DNA of 60,634 nt. Source: Deltaproteobacteria bacterium (GTDB lineage: Bacteria > Desulfobacterota > Syntrophia > Syntrophales > UBA2185). Shown here one piece after another: positions 37,355 to 47,085 of the stretch. The first letter of the stretch is position 1, and the number at the start of each line of letters is the position of its first letter. The DNA lies in the NCBI GenBank assembly GCA_026388545.1, contig JAPLJS010000044.1, positions 1 to 60,634 on the forward strand. Reading direction: 5' to 3'. The notes below the pieces were generated by a model, which did no database searches, had not been told where the DNA came from, and saw only the letters and a program-made list of their open reading frames with translations. A program made the position numbers and the translations under genes.

Positions 37355-37553
37355 CCAAATGTATAAGGTTCAAGGAACAAGGTTAAAGGTTAAAGGGGCA
37401 AAAATCATATCAGTTGTGTCTGGATATTTATAAGTTAACAAAAGGATCTCCCAAAGAAGAAGGATGCTCAAGGCACTTATAAAATCATTGGAAAACAAGC
37501 ACTTGAATCCTCGAATCCTGTTTGCAACTAAATGGAAGAAGAACCAAAAATAT
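37355..37553. repeat. dispersed intergenic repeat, copy 2 (interrupted)
   Basis: The left part AAGGTTCAAGGAACAAGG (about 37364-37381) is the reverse complement of a segment in copy 1, and the right block (37509-37553, starting CCTCGAATCC) is nearly identical to 15797-15840. About 120 unrelated bases lie between. This repeat and the terminator account for the 400-base gap before the OmpA-like gene. Confidence 0.65.
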
Positions 37554-37586
37554 TGTATCATCTAAATACATATGAAGGAGGCTAAC

Positions 37587-38447
37587 ATGCTTAAAAAATT
37601 ACTATCGTTCGGAATTATTCTAATGTTTTCCTTTTTTATGAGCGGATGCCTGGTAACCGAAGGGACGTACTTGAAGAAAGTTGCAGAGGCAGACGGTCAG
37701 GCAAAAGTACTCGCATCTCTCCAGCAGAGATACAGTGACCTTACAAAAGAAAATACCGCGCTGAAAGACAAGATCAAAAATCTGACGGCGGATAGAGATC
37801 AACTGAAAGAAGCTTTTGCCGGCGCGACCAAGGAAAAGGAAGAATTGGATAAGGTCTTAAAATCCAAATCTGATGATCTTTCAAAGATTATAACAGATAT
37901 GAGACAGAAAAATGCTAACCTCGAAGCTGAAAATTCAAAACTGAAGGAAAATATTGCTGAGCTGAAAAAGAAAGAGGAAGCGGTTGAGTCTGAGAGTAAT
38001 ACTTATAAACAGTTGATGCAGGAAATGAAGGGTGAGGTTGCCAAGGGGCAGATCACAATTTCAGAACTCAAAGGAAAACTGACCCTGGATGTGGTAGATA
38101 AAATTCTTTTTGCCTCCGGACAGGCGGAGGTAACAAGGGAGGGGCTGGCAGTTCTGCAAAGGGTCATCGATATCCTCAAAAATGTGAAGGATAAGGCAAT
38201 CCGAATTGAGGGGCATACTGACACTATAAAAATAAAAGGCATGCTTGCCAGACAGTATCCCACCAACTGGGAACTCTCGGCGGCCCGTGCCATCAATGTC
38301 ACAAAATATTTACAGCAGCAGGGAATTGATCCTGTACTCTTATCCGCCACGGCTTATGGTGAATACAAGCCGATTGCAGGTAACGACACTTCGGAAGGAC
38401 GGGCCAAGAACCGAAGAATTGCCATTATTCTCCTTCCAAAGGAGTGA
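37587..38447 (+). CDS. OmpA-family lipoprotein with coiled coil
   Basis: About 286 residues. Signal peptide with lipobox MSGCLV (Cys20), a long coiled coil (about residues 30-150, repeated K/E/L heptads), and a C-terminal OmpA-like peptidoglycan-binding domain: ILFASGQAEVTREGLAVLQ, IRIEGHTDTIKIKG, NWELSAARAINVTKYL and GRAKNRRIAIIL. It probably tethers outer membrane to the cell wall. The start is ATG 37587, with AAGGAGG immediately before, not the in-frame ATG at 37572. Confidence 0.92.
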   Translation: MLKKLLSFGIILMFSFFMSGCLVTEGTYLKKVAEADGQAKVLASLQQRYSDLTKENTALKDKIKNLTADRDQLKEAFAGATKEKEELDKVLKSKSDDLSKIITDMRQKNANLEAENSKLKENIAELKKKEEAVESESNTYKQLMQEMKGEVAKGQITISELKGKLTLDVVDKILFASGQAEVTREGLAVLQRVIDILKNVKDKAIRIEGHTDTIKIKGMLARQYPTNWELSAARAINVTKYLQQQGIDPVLLSATAYGEYKPIAGNDTSEGRAKNRRIAIILLPKE

Positions 38448-38462
38448 TGATAAAAATTGATC

Positions 38463-40400
38463 ATGGGCAAGACGATTACCGAGAAGATTAGTGAAGCGCA
38501 CATAGTCACCGGTAGATTCATTCCGGGCGTCGAACTTGGTATCAGAATCGATCAAACACTGACGCAGGATGCCACAGGGACGATGGCCTATCTACAGTTC
38601 GAGTCAATGAACATCCCGCGGGTCAGGACGGAGTTGTCGGTAAGCTATATTGATCACAATACCATTCAAATCGGGTTTGAAAATGCGGATGACCACAGGT
38701 ACCTGCAAACTGTCGCACAGAAGTACGGAATATACCTGTCGCGGGCAGGGAATGGGATTTGTCACCAGGTGCACTTAGAACGGTTTGGAAAACCGGGGAA
38801 AACCCTCCTTGGCTCTGACAGCCACACCCCCACAGGGGGAGCAATGGGCATGCTGGCCATCGGGGCAGGCGGCCTTGATGTAGCCCTGTCGATGGCGGGG
38901 GAGCCCTTCTTCCTTACGTGCCCTAAAATAGTCAGGATCAATCTTATCGGTACACTCCCCCCCTGGATCTCTGCCAAGGATATCATCCTGAAGGTTCTTG
39001 AGATATTTACGACAAAAGGAAACGTCGGGTGCGTTTTTGAATACGGGGGAGACGGTACGGCAACCCTGTCCGTACCGGAAAGGGCGACAATCGCGAACAT
39101 GGGAGCGGAATGCGGTGTAACGAGTTCTGTTTTTCCGAGCGATGAAATGACAAGGATTTTTTTAAAAGCCCAGCAGCGGGACGGCGACTGGCAGGAATTA
39201 AGAGCCGACCCTGATGCGGAATATGAACGGATCGTTGATATCAACCTCTCTGAACTGGTTCCCCTCACCGCAAGACCGCACAGCCCGGATAATATCAGCA
39301 CCGTGAGAGATGCAGGGAAAATTGAGGTGAACCAGGTTTGCATCGGAAGCTGTACGAATTCATCCTATAAAGACCTGGTAACGGTCGCGAAGATTTTAAA
39401 AGGAAAAGCGGTTCACCCAGGGGTCAGCTTTATCATCGCCCCGGGCTCAAGACAGGTTTTGGAAAATCTTGCCGAAGAGGGTTATCTTGCAGACCTCATC
39501 CGGGCAGGGGCACGGCTTATGGAAACTGCTTGCGGATTCTGCATCGGCAACGGCCAGAGTCCGCAGACAAAAAGTGTATCTCTCCGGACATCGAACAGGA
39601 ATTTCGTAGGCAGGTCAGGCACATTTGACGCGGAAGTTTATCTTGTAAGCCCGGAAACTGCGGCAGCCGCAGTTATTACCGGCAGATTCACCGATCCCCG
39701 TGACCTCAGCATCAGCTATCCTGAAGTGAGAATGCCCGAACGGTTCACCATTGATGACAGTATGATCATGAAGCCCGAAGACACCAGGGATCCATCCTCC
39801 ATAGAAATCTACAGGGGCCCCAATATCGGCGCCCCTCCCAGGAATGACCCCTTTCCCGATGTGATTAACGGTGAAGTAACGATCAAGGTTGGGGATAAAA
39901 TCACCACCGATCATATCATCCCCGCCGGCAAACGAATGAAATATCGATCAAACATACCCAAGTATTCAGAGTACTTTTTTGAAATTCTGGATGGGCATTT
40001 CTATAAACGTGCCCGAAAAATTCAGAATAAGGGAAGGCACAACATCATTGTCGCCGGGCTTTCATACGGGCAGGGTTCGTCGAGAGAACATGCTGCGATA
40101 TGCCCGATGTTTCTTAGTGTGAAAGCAGTTATTGCGAAGTCCTTCGAGAGAATCCATTCAGCGAACCTGATCAACTTCGGTATCCTCCCCCTCACCTTTC
40201 AAGACGAAGGAGACTACGACCGCATCAACCAGGGGGACAGCCTTGAGATACCGGATGTCAGAGAAATCATCGAGGCAAACAGCACAATGATCGTAAAAAA
40301 TGTCTCCGGGGGTGTATCATTTGAGGTCAGTTACGCTCTTTCCGACAGGCAGAAAAGGATACTGCTCGCAGGCGGCGCACTTAATCTGAGGCACACCTGA
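38463..40400 (+). CDS. aconitate hydratase
   Basis: Interconverts citrate and isocitrate with a [4Fe-4S] cluster. The 645-residue protein has the early GSDSHTPTGGAMGMLAIG motif, cluster ligands in CIGSCTNSS and ETACGFCIGNGQ, and the C-terminal swivel-domain motif GLSYGQGSSREHAA. At about 645 residues it is the shorter AcnA-like form common in deltaproteobacteria and archaea. Start is ATG 38463. Isocitrate dehydrogenase lies 1.5 kb downstream on the same strand, giving two consecutive steps to 2-oxoglutarate. Confidence 0.93.
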   Translation: MGKTITEKISEAHIVTGRFIPGVELGIRIDQTLTQDATGTMAYLQFESMNIPRVRTELSVSYIDHNTIQIGFENADDHRYLQTVAQKYGIYLSRAGNGICHQVHLERFGKPGKTLLGSDSHTPTGGAMGMLAIGAGGLDVALSMAGEPFFLTCPKIVRINLIGTLPPWISAKDIILKVLEIFTTKGNVGCVFEYGGDGTATLSVPERATIANMGAECGVTSSVFPSDEMTRIFLKAQQRDGDWQELRADPDAEYERIVDINLSELVPLTARPHSPDNISTVRDAGKIEVNQVCIGSCTNSSYKDLVTVAKILKGKAVHPGVSFIIAPGSRQVLENLAEEGYLADLIRAGARLMETACGFCIGNGQSPQTKSVSLRTSNRNFVGRSGTFDAEVYLVSPETAAAAVITGRFTDPRDLSISYPEVRMPERFTIDDSMIMKPEDTRDPSSIEIYRGPNIGAPPRNDPFPDVINGEVTIKVGDKITTDHIIPAGKRMKYRSNIPKYSEYFFEILDGHFYKRARKIQNKGRHNIIVAGLSYGQGSSREHAAICPMFLSVKAVIAKSFERIHSANLINFGILPLTFQDEGDYDRINQGDSLEIPDVREIIEANSTMIVKNVSGGVSFEVSYALSDRQKRILLAGGALNLRHT

Positions 40401-40472
40401 TACATTCTGAAATCTCTGGAAATAGTCACTTTGCCATTTCGACTGAGAGCCCGTGTTCTAAAACGACCTCCT

Positions 40473-40494
40473 TAATTCGAATATAACCGAATTA
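40473..40494. promoter_or_regulatory. operator-like inverted repeat
   Basis: TAATTCG (40473-40479) and CGAATTA (40488-40494) are perfect inverted arms with an 8-base spacer, about 90 bases ahead of the glyoxalase-methyltransferase fusion gene. No hairpin tail of T follows, so an operator is more likely than a terminator. Confidence 0.35.
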
Positions 40495-40582
40495 GATGAA
40501 AGTCACGGAGACCGATCATGCACCATTCCGCGGATTCCGTGTCGTGACATTTGAAATCAATCTCAACGTTAGAGGAAACGAA

Positions 40583-41818
40583 ATGTTTCAGTGTTTAAAA
40601 AGAGTAACTTACCGGGTTTCAGATATTGAAAAAGCAAAAAATTGGTATCGCACAATTCTCGATACAGAACCCACTTTTGATTCACCCTTTGCTGTGGTTT
40701 TTCCAATTGGAAATTCCGGTTTAGTCCTTACTCCAAATGCAAATTCCCCATCAAACAGCGATGACACTGTTGTGGCCTATTGGGGGATTGATGATATTGA
40801 TTTTGCGTATAAAAAGCTGCTTCAATTTGGCGCGGCTCCGCATACTGAAATTCATTCTGTTTTCGGTACAAGGGTAGCAACTGTATTAGATCCGTTTGGC
40901 AACATTTTGGGGATAATAACCACAAACGTAGATGCAAAAAAGAGGTCTGTTGAACAACAACCCTCAGAAACAGCTCTGGGGGCTGTCTTTTTGCGTACTC
41001 TTGCTTCTATTGATGAGAGAGAAGAGATTCGAGGCAATGATACCATCGCAGAAATATTTCTCACTGAGAGTCAAAGAATACGCCTGAAAGACCCCGCTGT
41101 AAGGAAATGGGTGATGAAAAACCCTCCCGGTATGTACGAATACTTAATTGCCCGCACAGCCTTCTTTGACGATATTGTAGAACAGGCCCTGCGGGAAAAT
41201 ATTCCTCAAATCGTATTTCTGGGAGCGGGATACGATAGCAGACCCTATCGTTTCAAGGACCTTATCAAAGAAACCAGGGTCTTTGAATTAGATATCCACA
41301 CTACTCAGCAACGTAAAAAGGAATTATTGCATCAAGCAAATATTTCACTACCGGAACAACTCATTTTTGTTTCCATCAATTTTAACAAAGACACCCTTAG
41401 AGATGTTTTATTTCAGGCAGGTTATGATAAAAATCAAAAATCACTTTTTGTCTGGGAGGGCGTCACATATTACCTGCCGGCCAGGGTTGTTGATGATACC
41501 CTGAATTTTATCAGGTCGAATTCACCTTCCGGCAGCACTATTTGCTTTGACTATAGTTCTCGATGGCCTGAGATGTTGGATTCATTTGGAGTGAGAGAAT
41601 TAATGGAATTTATGAAACGTAATCATCCCGGTGAACCTACCCAATTCGGAATAGAGAAAGGGAAAATAGTATCTTTTTTGTCAGATAGGGGATATAAAAT
41701 TATTGATCATCTGGAAGCATTGGATATGGAAAGGTTGTATCTAACACTCCGTGGCGGTTCATCTGTTGGGAAAGTGCCGGCCCTTCTCTGTTTTGTGAGC
41801 GCAGCGGTCTTAGATTAA
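40583..41818 (+). CDS. glyoxalase/VOC domain fused to LCM-type SAM methyltransferase
   Basis: A 411-residue fusion. Residues about 1-115 are a VOC/glyoxalase fold (LKRVTYRVSDIEKAKNWYRT, then ATVLDPFGNILGII). Residues about 135-411 are a leucine carboxyl methyltransferase-like (TIGR00027-type) SAM enzyme: the SAM-loop FLGAGYDSRPYRF, the acidic VFELDIHTTQQRKK strand end, and SLFVWEGVTYYLP. A longer open frame begins at 40496, but GAGG precedes the ATG at 40583 and the extra residues are not domain-like. The fusion suggests one substrate is bound or rearranged by the VOC half and methylated by the other; substrates unknown. Confidence 0.85.
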   Translation: MFQCLKRVTYRVSDIEKAKNWYRTILDTEPTFDSPFAVVFPIGNSGLVLTPNANSPSNSDDTVVAYWGIDDIDFAYKKLLQFGAAPHTEIHSVFGTRVATVLDPFGNILGIITTNVDAKKRSVEQQPSETALGAVFLRTLASIDEREEIRGNDTIAEIFLTESQRIRLKDPAVRKWVMKNPPGMYEYLIARTAFFDDIVEQALRENIPQIVFLGAGYDSRPYRFKDLIKETRVFELDIHTTQQRKKELLHQANISLPEQLIFVSINFNKDTLRDVLFQAGYDKNQKSLFVWEGVTYYLPARVVDDTLNFIRSNSPSGSTICFDYSSRWPEMLDSFGVRELMEFMKRNHPGEPTQFGIEKGKIVSFLSDRGYKIIDHLEALDMERLYLTLRGGSSVGKVPALLCFVSAAVLD

Positions 41819-41844
41819 ATTCATTAATTTGTAGTCGAATTGAC

Positions 41845-41874
41845 TTGACACCCAAGAACATCTTCCCCTATATT
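41845..41874 (+). promoter_or_regulatory. sigma70 promoter for icd
   Basis: TTGACA (41845-41850), 18-base spacer, TATATT (41869-41874), about 58 bases upstream of the icd start codon. Confidence 0.6.
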
Positions 41875-41931
41875 TCATAACACCGGAAGGAAATTCATAT
41901 CAAAAAATAAAAATCTTCAAGCGAGAAAACA

Positions 41932-43161
41932 ATGCCGTTGATGGAGAAGATAAAGGTCAGGGGTACCATCGTCGAGATAGATGGCGATGAAATGACCAGA
42001 ATAATGTGGAAGATGGTTAAGGACAAACTGCTTCTTCCCTATCTTGCGATGGACATTGAATACTACGATCTTCACATCGCAAACCGTGATGCAACCGATG
42101 ACCGGGTTACGATCGACGCAGCCAGGGCCATTATGAGGCATGGTATAGGAGTCAAATGTGCGACGATCACCCCGAATGAAGACCGGGTCAGTGAATACAA
42201 TCTCAGGCAGCTATGGAAAAGTCCGAATGGAACGATCAGGGCTATGCTCGACGGAACGGTATTCAGGAAGCCGATTCCCGTAAAAAATATCCGCCCGTCC
42301 GTTTCCACGTGGAAGAAACCCATCACCATAGGAAGGCATGCCTACGGCGATGTTTACAGCAATACTGAGATGCGCATACCCTCTCCGGGAAAGGCAGAGA
42401 TTGTTTTTACGCCCGATGGAGGAGGCCCGCCGGTCAGACACACCATCAAGGAATTCACAGGCCCGGGGATTGTCCAGGGCATCCACAATACCGACGAGTC
42501 CATAGAAAGTTTCGCTAAAGCCTGCTTTACCTTTGCCCTCGATCAGAAAATCGATCTATGGTTCAGCACCAAGGATACCATCTCCAAAACCTACGACGCC
42601 CGGTTCAGGGATATATTTGAGGAAGAATACGAGAAGAACTGGAAGGAAAAATTCGCACATTCCGGTATCTCATATTTTTTTACCCTCATCGATGATGCGG
42701 TGGCCCGAATCATAAAGTCGGAGGGAGGTATCCTCTGGGCCCTTAAAAACTATGACGGCGACGTGATGTCCGACATGATCGCGGCGGCAAACGGAAGCCT
42801 TGCCATGATGACATCCGTCCTCGTCTCTCCTCACGGCTCCTTCGAGTATGAAGCCGCCCACGGCACGGTACAGAAACACTACTACAAACACCTCAGGGGG
42901 GAGGAAACATCCACAAACTCCATGGCTCTCATCTTCGCATGGTCAGGGTGTTTACGCAAGCGCGGCGAGCTTGATTCCACCCCGGAGGTGGTTTCATTTG
43001 CAGACAAACTTGAAGAAGCAGCCATTTTAACCGTGACCTCCGGGATCATGACCGGTGATCTCCTCCTTGTAGCAGACAAGAACCCCAACAATATAAAAGT
43101 GCATACGGAAGGATTCATTGATGCCATTGCTGAAAACCTTCGAAAAAAACTTCTCTGTTAA
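41932..43161 (+). CDS. icd: isocitrate dehydrogenase (NADP-type, homodimeric class)
   Basis: Oxidatively decarboxylates isocitrate to 2-oxoglutarate. The 409-residue protein is of the eukaryote-like dimeric class, recognised by [13 protein letters not shown] at the N terminus, the [27 protein letters not shown] substrate motif region near residues 79-105, and [19 protein letters not shown] with [16 protein letters not shown] near the C terminus. Adjacent aconitase supports a TCA-arm role, probably biosynthetic in an anaerobe. Its end overlaps the rlmN start by 41 bases. Confidence 0.94.
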   Translation: MPLMEKIKVRGTIVEIDGDEMTRIMWKMVKDKLLLPYLAMDIEYYDLHIANRDATDDRVTIDAARAIMRHGIGVKCATITPNEDRVSEYNLRQLWKSPNGTIRAMLDGTVFRKPIPVKNIRPSVSTWKKPITIGRHAYGDVYSNTEMRIPSPGKAEIVFTPDGGGPPVRHTIKEFTGPGIVQGIHNTDESIESFAKACFTFALDQKIDLWFSTKDTISKTYDARFRDIFEEEYEKNWKEKFAHSGISYFFTLIDDAVARIIKSEGGILWALKNYDGDVMSDMIAAANGSLAMMTSVLVSPHGSFEYEAAHGTVQKHYYKHLRGEETSTNSMALIFAWSGCLRKRGELDSTPEVVSFADKLEEAAILTVTSGIMTGDLLLVADKNPNNIKVHTEGFIDAIAENLRKKLLC

Positions 43162-44191
43162 ACCGAACCTGAAAGACATGTCTCTCGAGGAGATCGAAGT
43201 CTTTATCTCGCATTTCGGCAAGGAGAAATACCGGGCGCGTCAGCTCATGAAGTGGCTCTACCAGTTGAACGCCGGATCCTTTGAGGAAATGACGAACCTT
43301 TCTAAGGCCTTCCGTATCCAGATACAAGAACTGGCCAGAATCGCAGACCCGGAGATTGAAAGAACACAGATTTCAAAGGACGGCACGAAAAAAATCCTCT
43401 TTAGACTGGAAGACGGTCTTTTTATCGAGAGTGTCCTCATTTCGGGGAAAAATCACTGGACAATTTGCGTTTCCACACAGGCCGGATGCCGGATGGGGTG
43501 CACATTCTGCATGACCGGCAAGCAGGGTTTTAAAAGAAATCTCCTCCCCTCGGAAATCACCGGACAGATAACCATGCTCCGGACCAGCATGCCGGAAGGA
43601 GACAATATCAAAAACATCGTGATGATGGGGATGGGAGAACCCCTGGCCAACTATGAAAATACCGTCAAGGCAATCAGGATAATCACTTCCGACTTCGGAT
43701 TTGGTTTTTCAAACAGGAAGATCACCGTATCCACCTGCGGGGTTGCGCCGATGATCGGGCAACTGGGAAAAGATATCTGCGTCAACCTCGCCATTTCCTT
43801 GAACGCACCGGATAATAAAACACGGGATATGCTCATGCCTATTAACAGGACATATCCACTTAAAATACTGCTTGACGCTTGCCGGAACTATCCCATGCCC
43901 GGGCGGAGAATGCTCACCTTTGAATATATCCTGATCGCGGGCATTAATGATTCTCCCGAAGATGCCCGGAAGCTGGCACTTCTTCTCAAAGGGATCAGAT
44001 GCAAGCTCAACCTGATCGCTTTTAATGAATATCCCGGCTCCACCTTCAGAACTCCTTCAGAGGAGAAAATTAAAGCGTTTCAGCACGTCCTTCTCAACCA
44101 CCACTACACATCGATCATCCGGGCAAGCAAGGGAAGCGACATCTTAGCGGCCTGCGGTCAGTTAAGCGGGCAAGCCAACGAAAGGGGGTGA
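43121..44191 (+). CDS. rlmN: 23S rRNA (A2503-C2)/tRNA methyltransferase RlmN
   Basis: Radical-SAM enzyme that methylates C2 of A2503 in 23S rRNA and A37 in some tRNAs. The 356-residue protein has the CxxxCxxC cluster motif in [11 protein letters not shown], the GMGEPLANY segment, and the FNEYPGS/C-terminal ACGQL region with the methyl-carrying Cys. GGAAGGA before the ATG at 43121 supports this start even though it lies within the icd coding end; the TTG before it is less likely. Confidence 0.94.
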   Translation: MPLLKTFEKNFSVKPNLKDMSLEEIEVFISHFGKEKYRARQLMKWLYQLNAGSFEEMTNLSKAFRIQIQELARIADPEIERTQISKDGTKKILFRLEDGLFIESVLISGKNHWTICVSTQAGCRMGCTFCMTGKQGFKRNLLPSEITGQITMLRTSMPEGDNIKNIVMMGMGEPLANYENTVKAIRIITSDFGFGFSNRKITVSTCGVAPMIGQLGKDICVNLAISLNAPDNKTRDMLMPINRTYPLKILLDACRNYPMPGRRMLTFEYILIAGINDSPEDARKLALLLKGIRCKLNLIAFNEYPGSTFRTPSEEKIKAFQHVLLNHHYTSIIRASKGSDILAACGQLSGQANERG

Positions 44192-44293
44192 TAAAAAACA
44201 TCCGGCTGTCTTAAATTAGGAATGACTGTATGTATGGCGTATGTTTGCGTGTATTTTTATTAACTACATGAGGATCAAAAGGAGGGACCTTAT

Positions 44294-45622
44294 ATGCCTG
44301 AAGTCTTCAAAGATTATGTCAAAAACAAGTTCAAAAAACCGGCGCCCCTTAAGGGAATCAGGGTAGTAGAGGTCTGTACTCTGCTCTTCGGACCGGCCGG
44401 TCCGTCATTTCTCGCCGAAATGGGAGCCGAAGTGATCAAGATCGAATTACCCCCTGCAGGAGATGTGACCCGTTCCCTGAACCCCTTCGGTTGGTTTTAC
44501 AAGGAACAGGGGCCCATGTTCATCCACATCAACCCATCGAAATATTACATGGCGCTGGATCTCCACATCGACATAGCGCAGAATATCTTCAAAGAGCTTT
44601 GCGCAAAAGCGGACATTGTCGAGTTCAACCTCCGCCCCGCGGTAACGAATCGATGGAACATCGGTTATGAAGATATCAAGAAAGTAAACCCCGGTATTAT
44701 TTACATTGAAAAGAACGGATTCGGCCAGTGGGGCCGTTATGCCGAGGAGGACCGCCCATCTAACGACGGTGCGGCCCAGGCCCTTTCCGGCTATGCCTGG
44801 TTATCCAGTTTTCCGAACCGGCCCCCGCTCAAGCAGAGCATCTGGATCTGCGACGTCTACGGGGCCATGATGGGAGAGGTTGCGGTGCTGGCGGCTCTCC
44901 ATCATAGGAAAAAAACGGGAAAAGGACAGTATATCGAAATGTCCCAGAGCGAGAATATCATGCGCGCCATGGGGTGGGTATGGCCCTACCAGCAGATGAC
45001 AGGCAAGGGAGCGGAACCTTCGGGAAACAGAGACCAGTGTATCTGCCCTGCCGATACATTCCTCTGTAAAGACGGAAACTTTGCGGCTCTTGCGGCTCCG
45101 GCGCCGGATGAATTCAAGGGACTCTGTACGGCTATAGGTAAGCTGGAATTGGCTGAAGATCCCAGATTTAAGGATCATGCGACCCGGCTTAAAGATGAAA
45201 ATGCCCTGACCATCCTTAAAATCATTGCCGACTGGGCAGTCACCAAAACGGCCGACGAGATTGAAAACCTTGGCAAGCACCACGGTTTCGCGGCGAGCCG
45301 GCTTCACACCGCCAAGGATGAATTTGAGGATACCCACCGCAGGGACCGTGGCTTCATCAAAGAGATCGACGACCCCCTCTACGGGAAGTACGTGGATCAC
45401 GAATTCCCCGTAATGATGTCAAAAACCCCGCCGAAACACCGCTGGGGTGTCAGACCCGTCGGTTTTGATAACGACTACATCATGACGAAGATTCTCGGGA
45501 GGAACCAGATCCAGCTCAACGAACTCTATGCACACGGGGTACTGGGAAAATGGAAGGACCAGCAGGGTCGCAGGCCGCCCTCAGATTGGGACGGACAATC
45601 AGGCGCTATATTAAGGAGGTGA
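44294..45622 (+). CDS. family III CoA-transferase, catalytic-Asp subunit
   Basis: A 442-residue CaiB/BaiF-family protein. Family features: GIRVVEVCTLLFGPAGPSF, LAEMGAEVIKIE, the LNPFGWFY segment, and the catalytic Asp in the ICDVYGAMMGEV motif (Asp187), which forms the acyl-CoA anhydride intermediate. Strong GGAGG before the ATG at 44294. It is followed after 6 bases by a paralogous gene whose catalytic position is not Asp, so the two probably form a heteromer like benzylsuccinate or phthalate CoA-transferases. The acid substrate cannot be read from sequence. Confidence 0.9.
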   Translation: MPEVFKDYVKNKFKKPAPLKGIRVVEVCTLLFGPAGPSFLAEMGAEVIKIELPPAGDVTRSLNPFGWFYKEQGPMFIHINPSKYYMALDLHIDIAQNIFKELCAKADIVEFNLRPAVTNRWNIGYEDIKKVNPGIIYIEKNGFGQWGRYAEEDRPSNDGAAQALSGYAWLSSFPNRPPLKQSIWICDVYGAMMGEVAVLAALHHRKKTGKGQYIEMSQSENIMRAMGWVWPYQQMTGKGAEPSGNRDQCICPADTFLCKDGNFAALAAPAPDEFKGLCTAIGKLELAEDPRFKDHATRLKDENALTILKIIADWAVTKTADEIENLGKHHGFAASRLHTAKDEFEDTHRRDRGFIKEIDDPLYGKYVDHEFPVMMSKTPPKHRWGVRPVGFDNDYIMTKILGRNQIQLNELYAHGVLGKWKDQQGRRPPSDWDGQSGAILRR

Positions 45623-45628
45623 TAAGCC

Positions 45629-46978
45629 ATGGCAGATTACAAAAGAGCAAAATGGGCGGACTGGGCGGACCACATCAGGTCACTGGACGATCCGGCGAAG
45701 ACCTTCGAGAAACCTGAAGCTCTGGACGACCTTGTGGTAATCGATATAAGTTCACGGAGTATGGCAGGGTGCTACTGTTCTTCACTGCTTGCCGAACTCG
45801 GCGCAGAGACCATTCGTATAGAGACGCCGGGAGGCGATCTGGTCAGGACCTATTCTCCAAACGGGATCATGGTGAAAGATACGGGCCTTGCATATCTCCA
45901 GGAGGGAAGAAACAAGTACCATATAACATTGAACCTGGAAACGGAAGAAGGAAGGGACATCCTCAGATCCCTTGTCGGTCAGGCGGACATCCTGATTGAG
46001 ACCTATCCTGCAGGGATCATGGATGAGTGGGGAATCGGCTATGAAGAGCTTTCCGCGATCAATCCCCGCCTCATTTTTACATCCATTTCCACCTTCGGCC
46101 AGTTTGGCCCGGAGAGTGGAAGAAAACAGTATGATTATGACAACGTATCCCAGGCCCGCTCCAGCATACAGTATGCGACGGGAGAGGTTTTGCCGGAAGG
46201 GAAAACCGTGGAAGAAATGCCGTACGCAGTTCCCACAAAAGCGGGACCCTGGATTGCGTGGTCTGTCTCCGGTACTTACGCGGCTATGGGCGTCCTGGCG
46301 GCCCTCTATTATAGAGACCTGACAGGGGAAGGCCAGGCCATCGATGTATCCACCCCGGAAGCCTATGGCCGCCTGAACGATTACCAACTCATGTGGTACG
46401 GCGAAGGCGGAGTTATCAACGAGCGCTTCGGTAGTCTTGACACGGCTTTATGGCTGTATGGTTTTTATCCGACTAAAGACGGCGGTGTCTTCCTCGGCGG
46501 TCTCCGTTTGGAGATGTGGAAGGCCTTCGTGGATATGATAGGAAAATACGATGAGTGGAAAGCCGAGGAATGGACTACCCTTGCGCCTTTCATGAAAAAA
46601 GACTGGCAGCTCAAATATCAGTCTATGATCGATCCATTAACTTCACAGTACACGAGTGAGGAACTCACAAAAAAATCGGTTGAATACGCGAAAAGCGGCC
46701 GGTTGGCGCCTATCACTCCGGTCGTGGCGGAGATCATGTCACCCTGGAAAGCGATGCACGATGAAACCTGGCTGGATCGGGGAATGTTCACACCGGTTCA
46801 GGATCCTGTCTACGGCTCTGTGCTGTGCGCCCAGGCGCAGTGGAAGGCGACGGAGACGCCGCCCCGAACCAAATGGGTATGCCGGCCTGTCGGTTACGAC
46901 AACGGATTTATTTATCTGAAGTATCTTGGATATGGTCCGGTAAAACTGAAAGAACTGGCAACTAATGGTATTGTCTAA
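45629..46978 (+). CDS. family III CoA-transferase, Asp-less partner subunit
   Basis: A 449-residue paralogue of the preceding gene, with LVVIDISSRSMAGCYC, LLAELGAETIRIETPGGD and the GQFGPESGRK loop. At the position of the catalytic Asp187 of its partner it has AWSVSGTYAAMG (Trp211 or Ser212 in alignment), so it is expected to be catalytically inactive or structural. The tight 6-base spacing and GGAGG signal indicate co-translation and stoichiometric assembly with the upstream subunit. Confidence 0.9.
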   Translation: MADYKRAKWADWADHIRSLDDPAKTFEKPEALDDLVVIDISSRSMAGCYCSSLLAELGAETIRIETPGGDLVRTYSPNGIMVKDTGLAYLQEGRNKYHITLNLETEEGRDILRSLVGQADILIETYPAGIMDEWGIGYEELSAINPRLIFTSISTFGQFGPESGRKQYDYDNVSQARSSIQYATGEVLPEGKTVEEMPYAVPTKAGPWIAWSVSGTYAAMGVLAALYYRDLTGEGQAIDVSTPEAYGRLNDYQLMWYGEGGVINERFGSLDTALWLYGFYPTKDGGVFLGGLRLEMWKAFVDMIGKYDEWKAEEWTTLAPFMKKDWQLKYQSMIDPLTSQYTSEELTKKSVEYAKSGRLAPITPVVAEIMSPWKAMHDETWLDRGMFTPVQDPVYGSVLCAQAQWKATETPPRTKWVCRPVGYDNGFIYLKYLGYGPVKLKELATNGIV

Positions 46979-47009
46979 ATAAATTACCAATCAAAAACTG
47001 GTTGAAGCG

Positions 47010-47048
47010 ATGTTCCGGCCGGAATTGTATCCTCACCGGCCGGAACAT
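47010..47048. terminator. convergent hairpin between CoA-transferase and kinase genes
   Basis: A perfect 13-base stem, ATGTTCCGGCCGG (47010-47022) with CCGGCCGGAACAT (47036-47048), loop of 13. There is no T run on either side. It sits between convergent genes and may block read-through from both sides or be a stem-loop repeat. Confidence 0.6.
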
Positions 47049-47085
47049 GAGGTTCCGTATAAGCCACTTCAGAAAATAAGGGACA

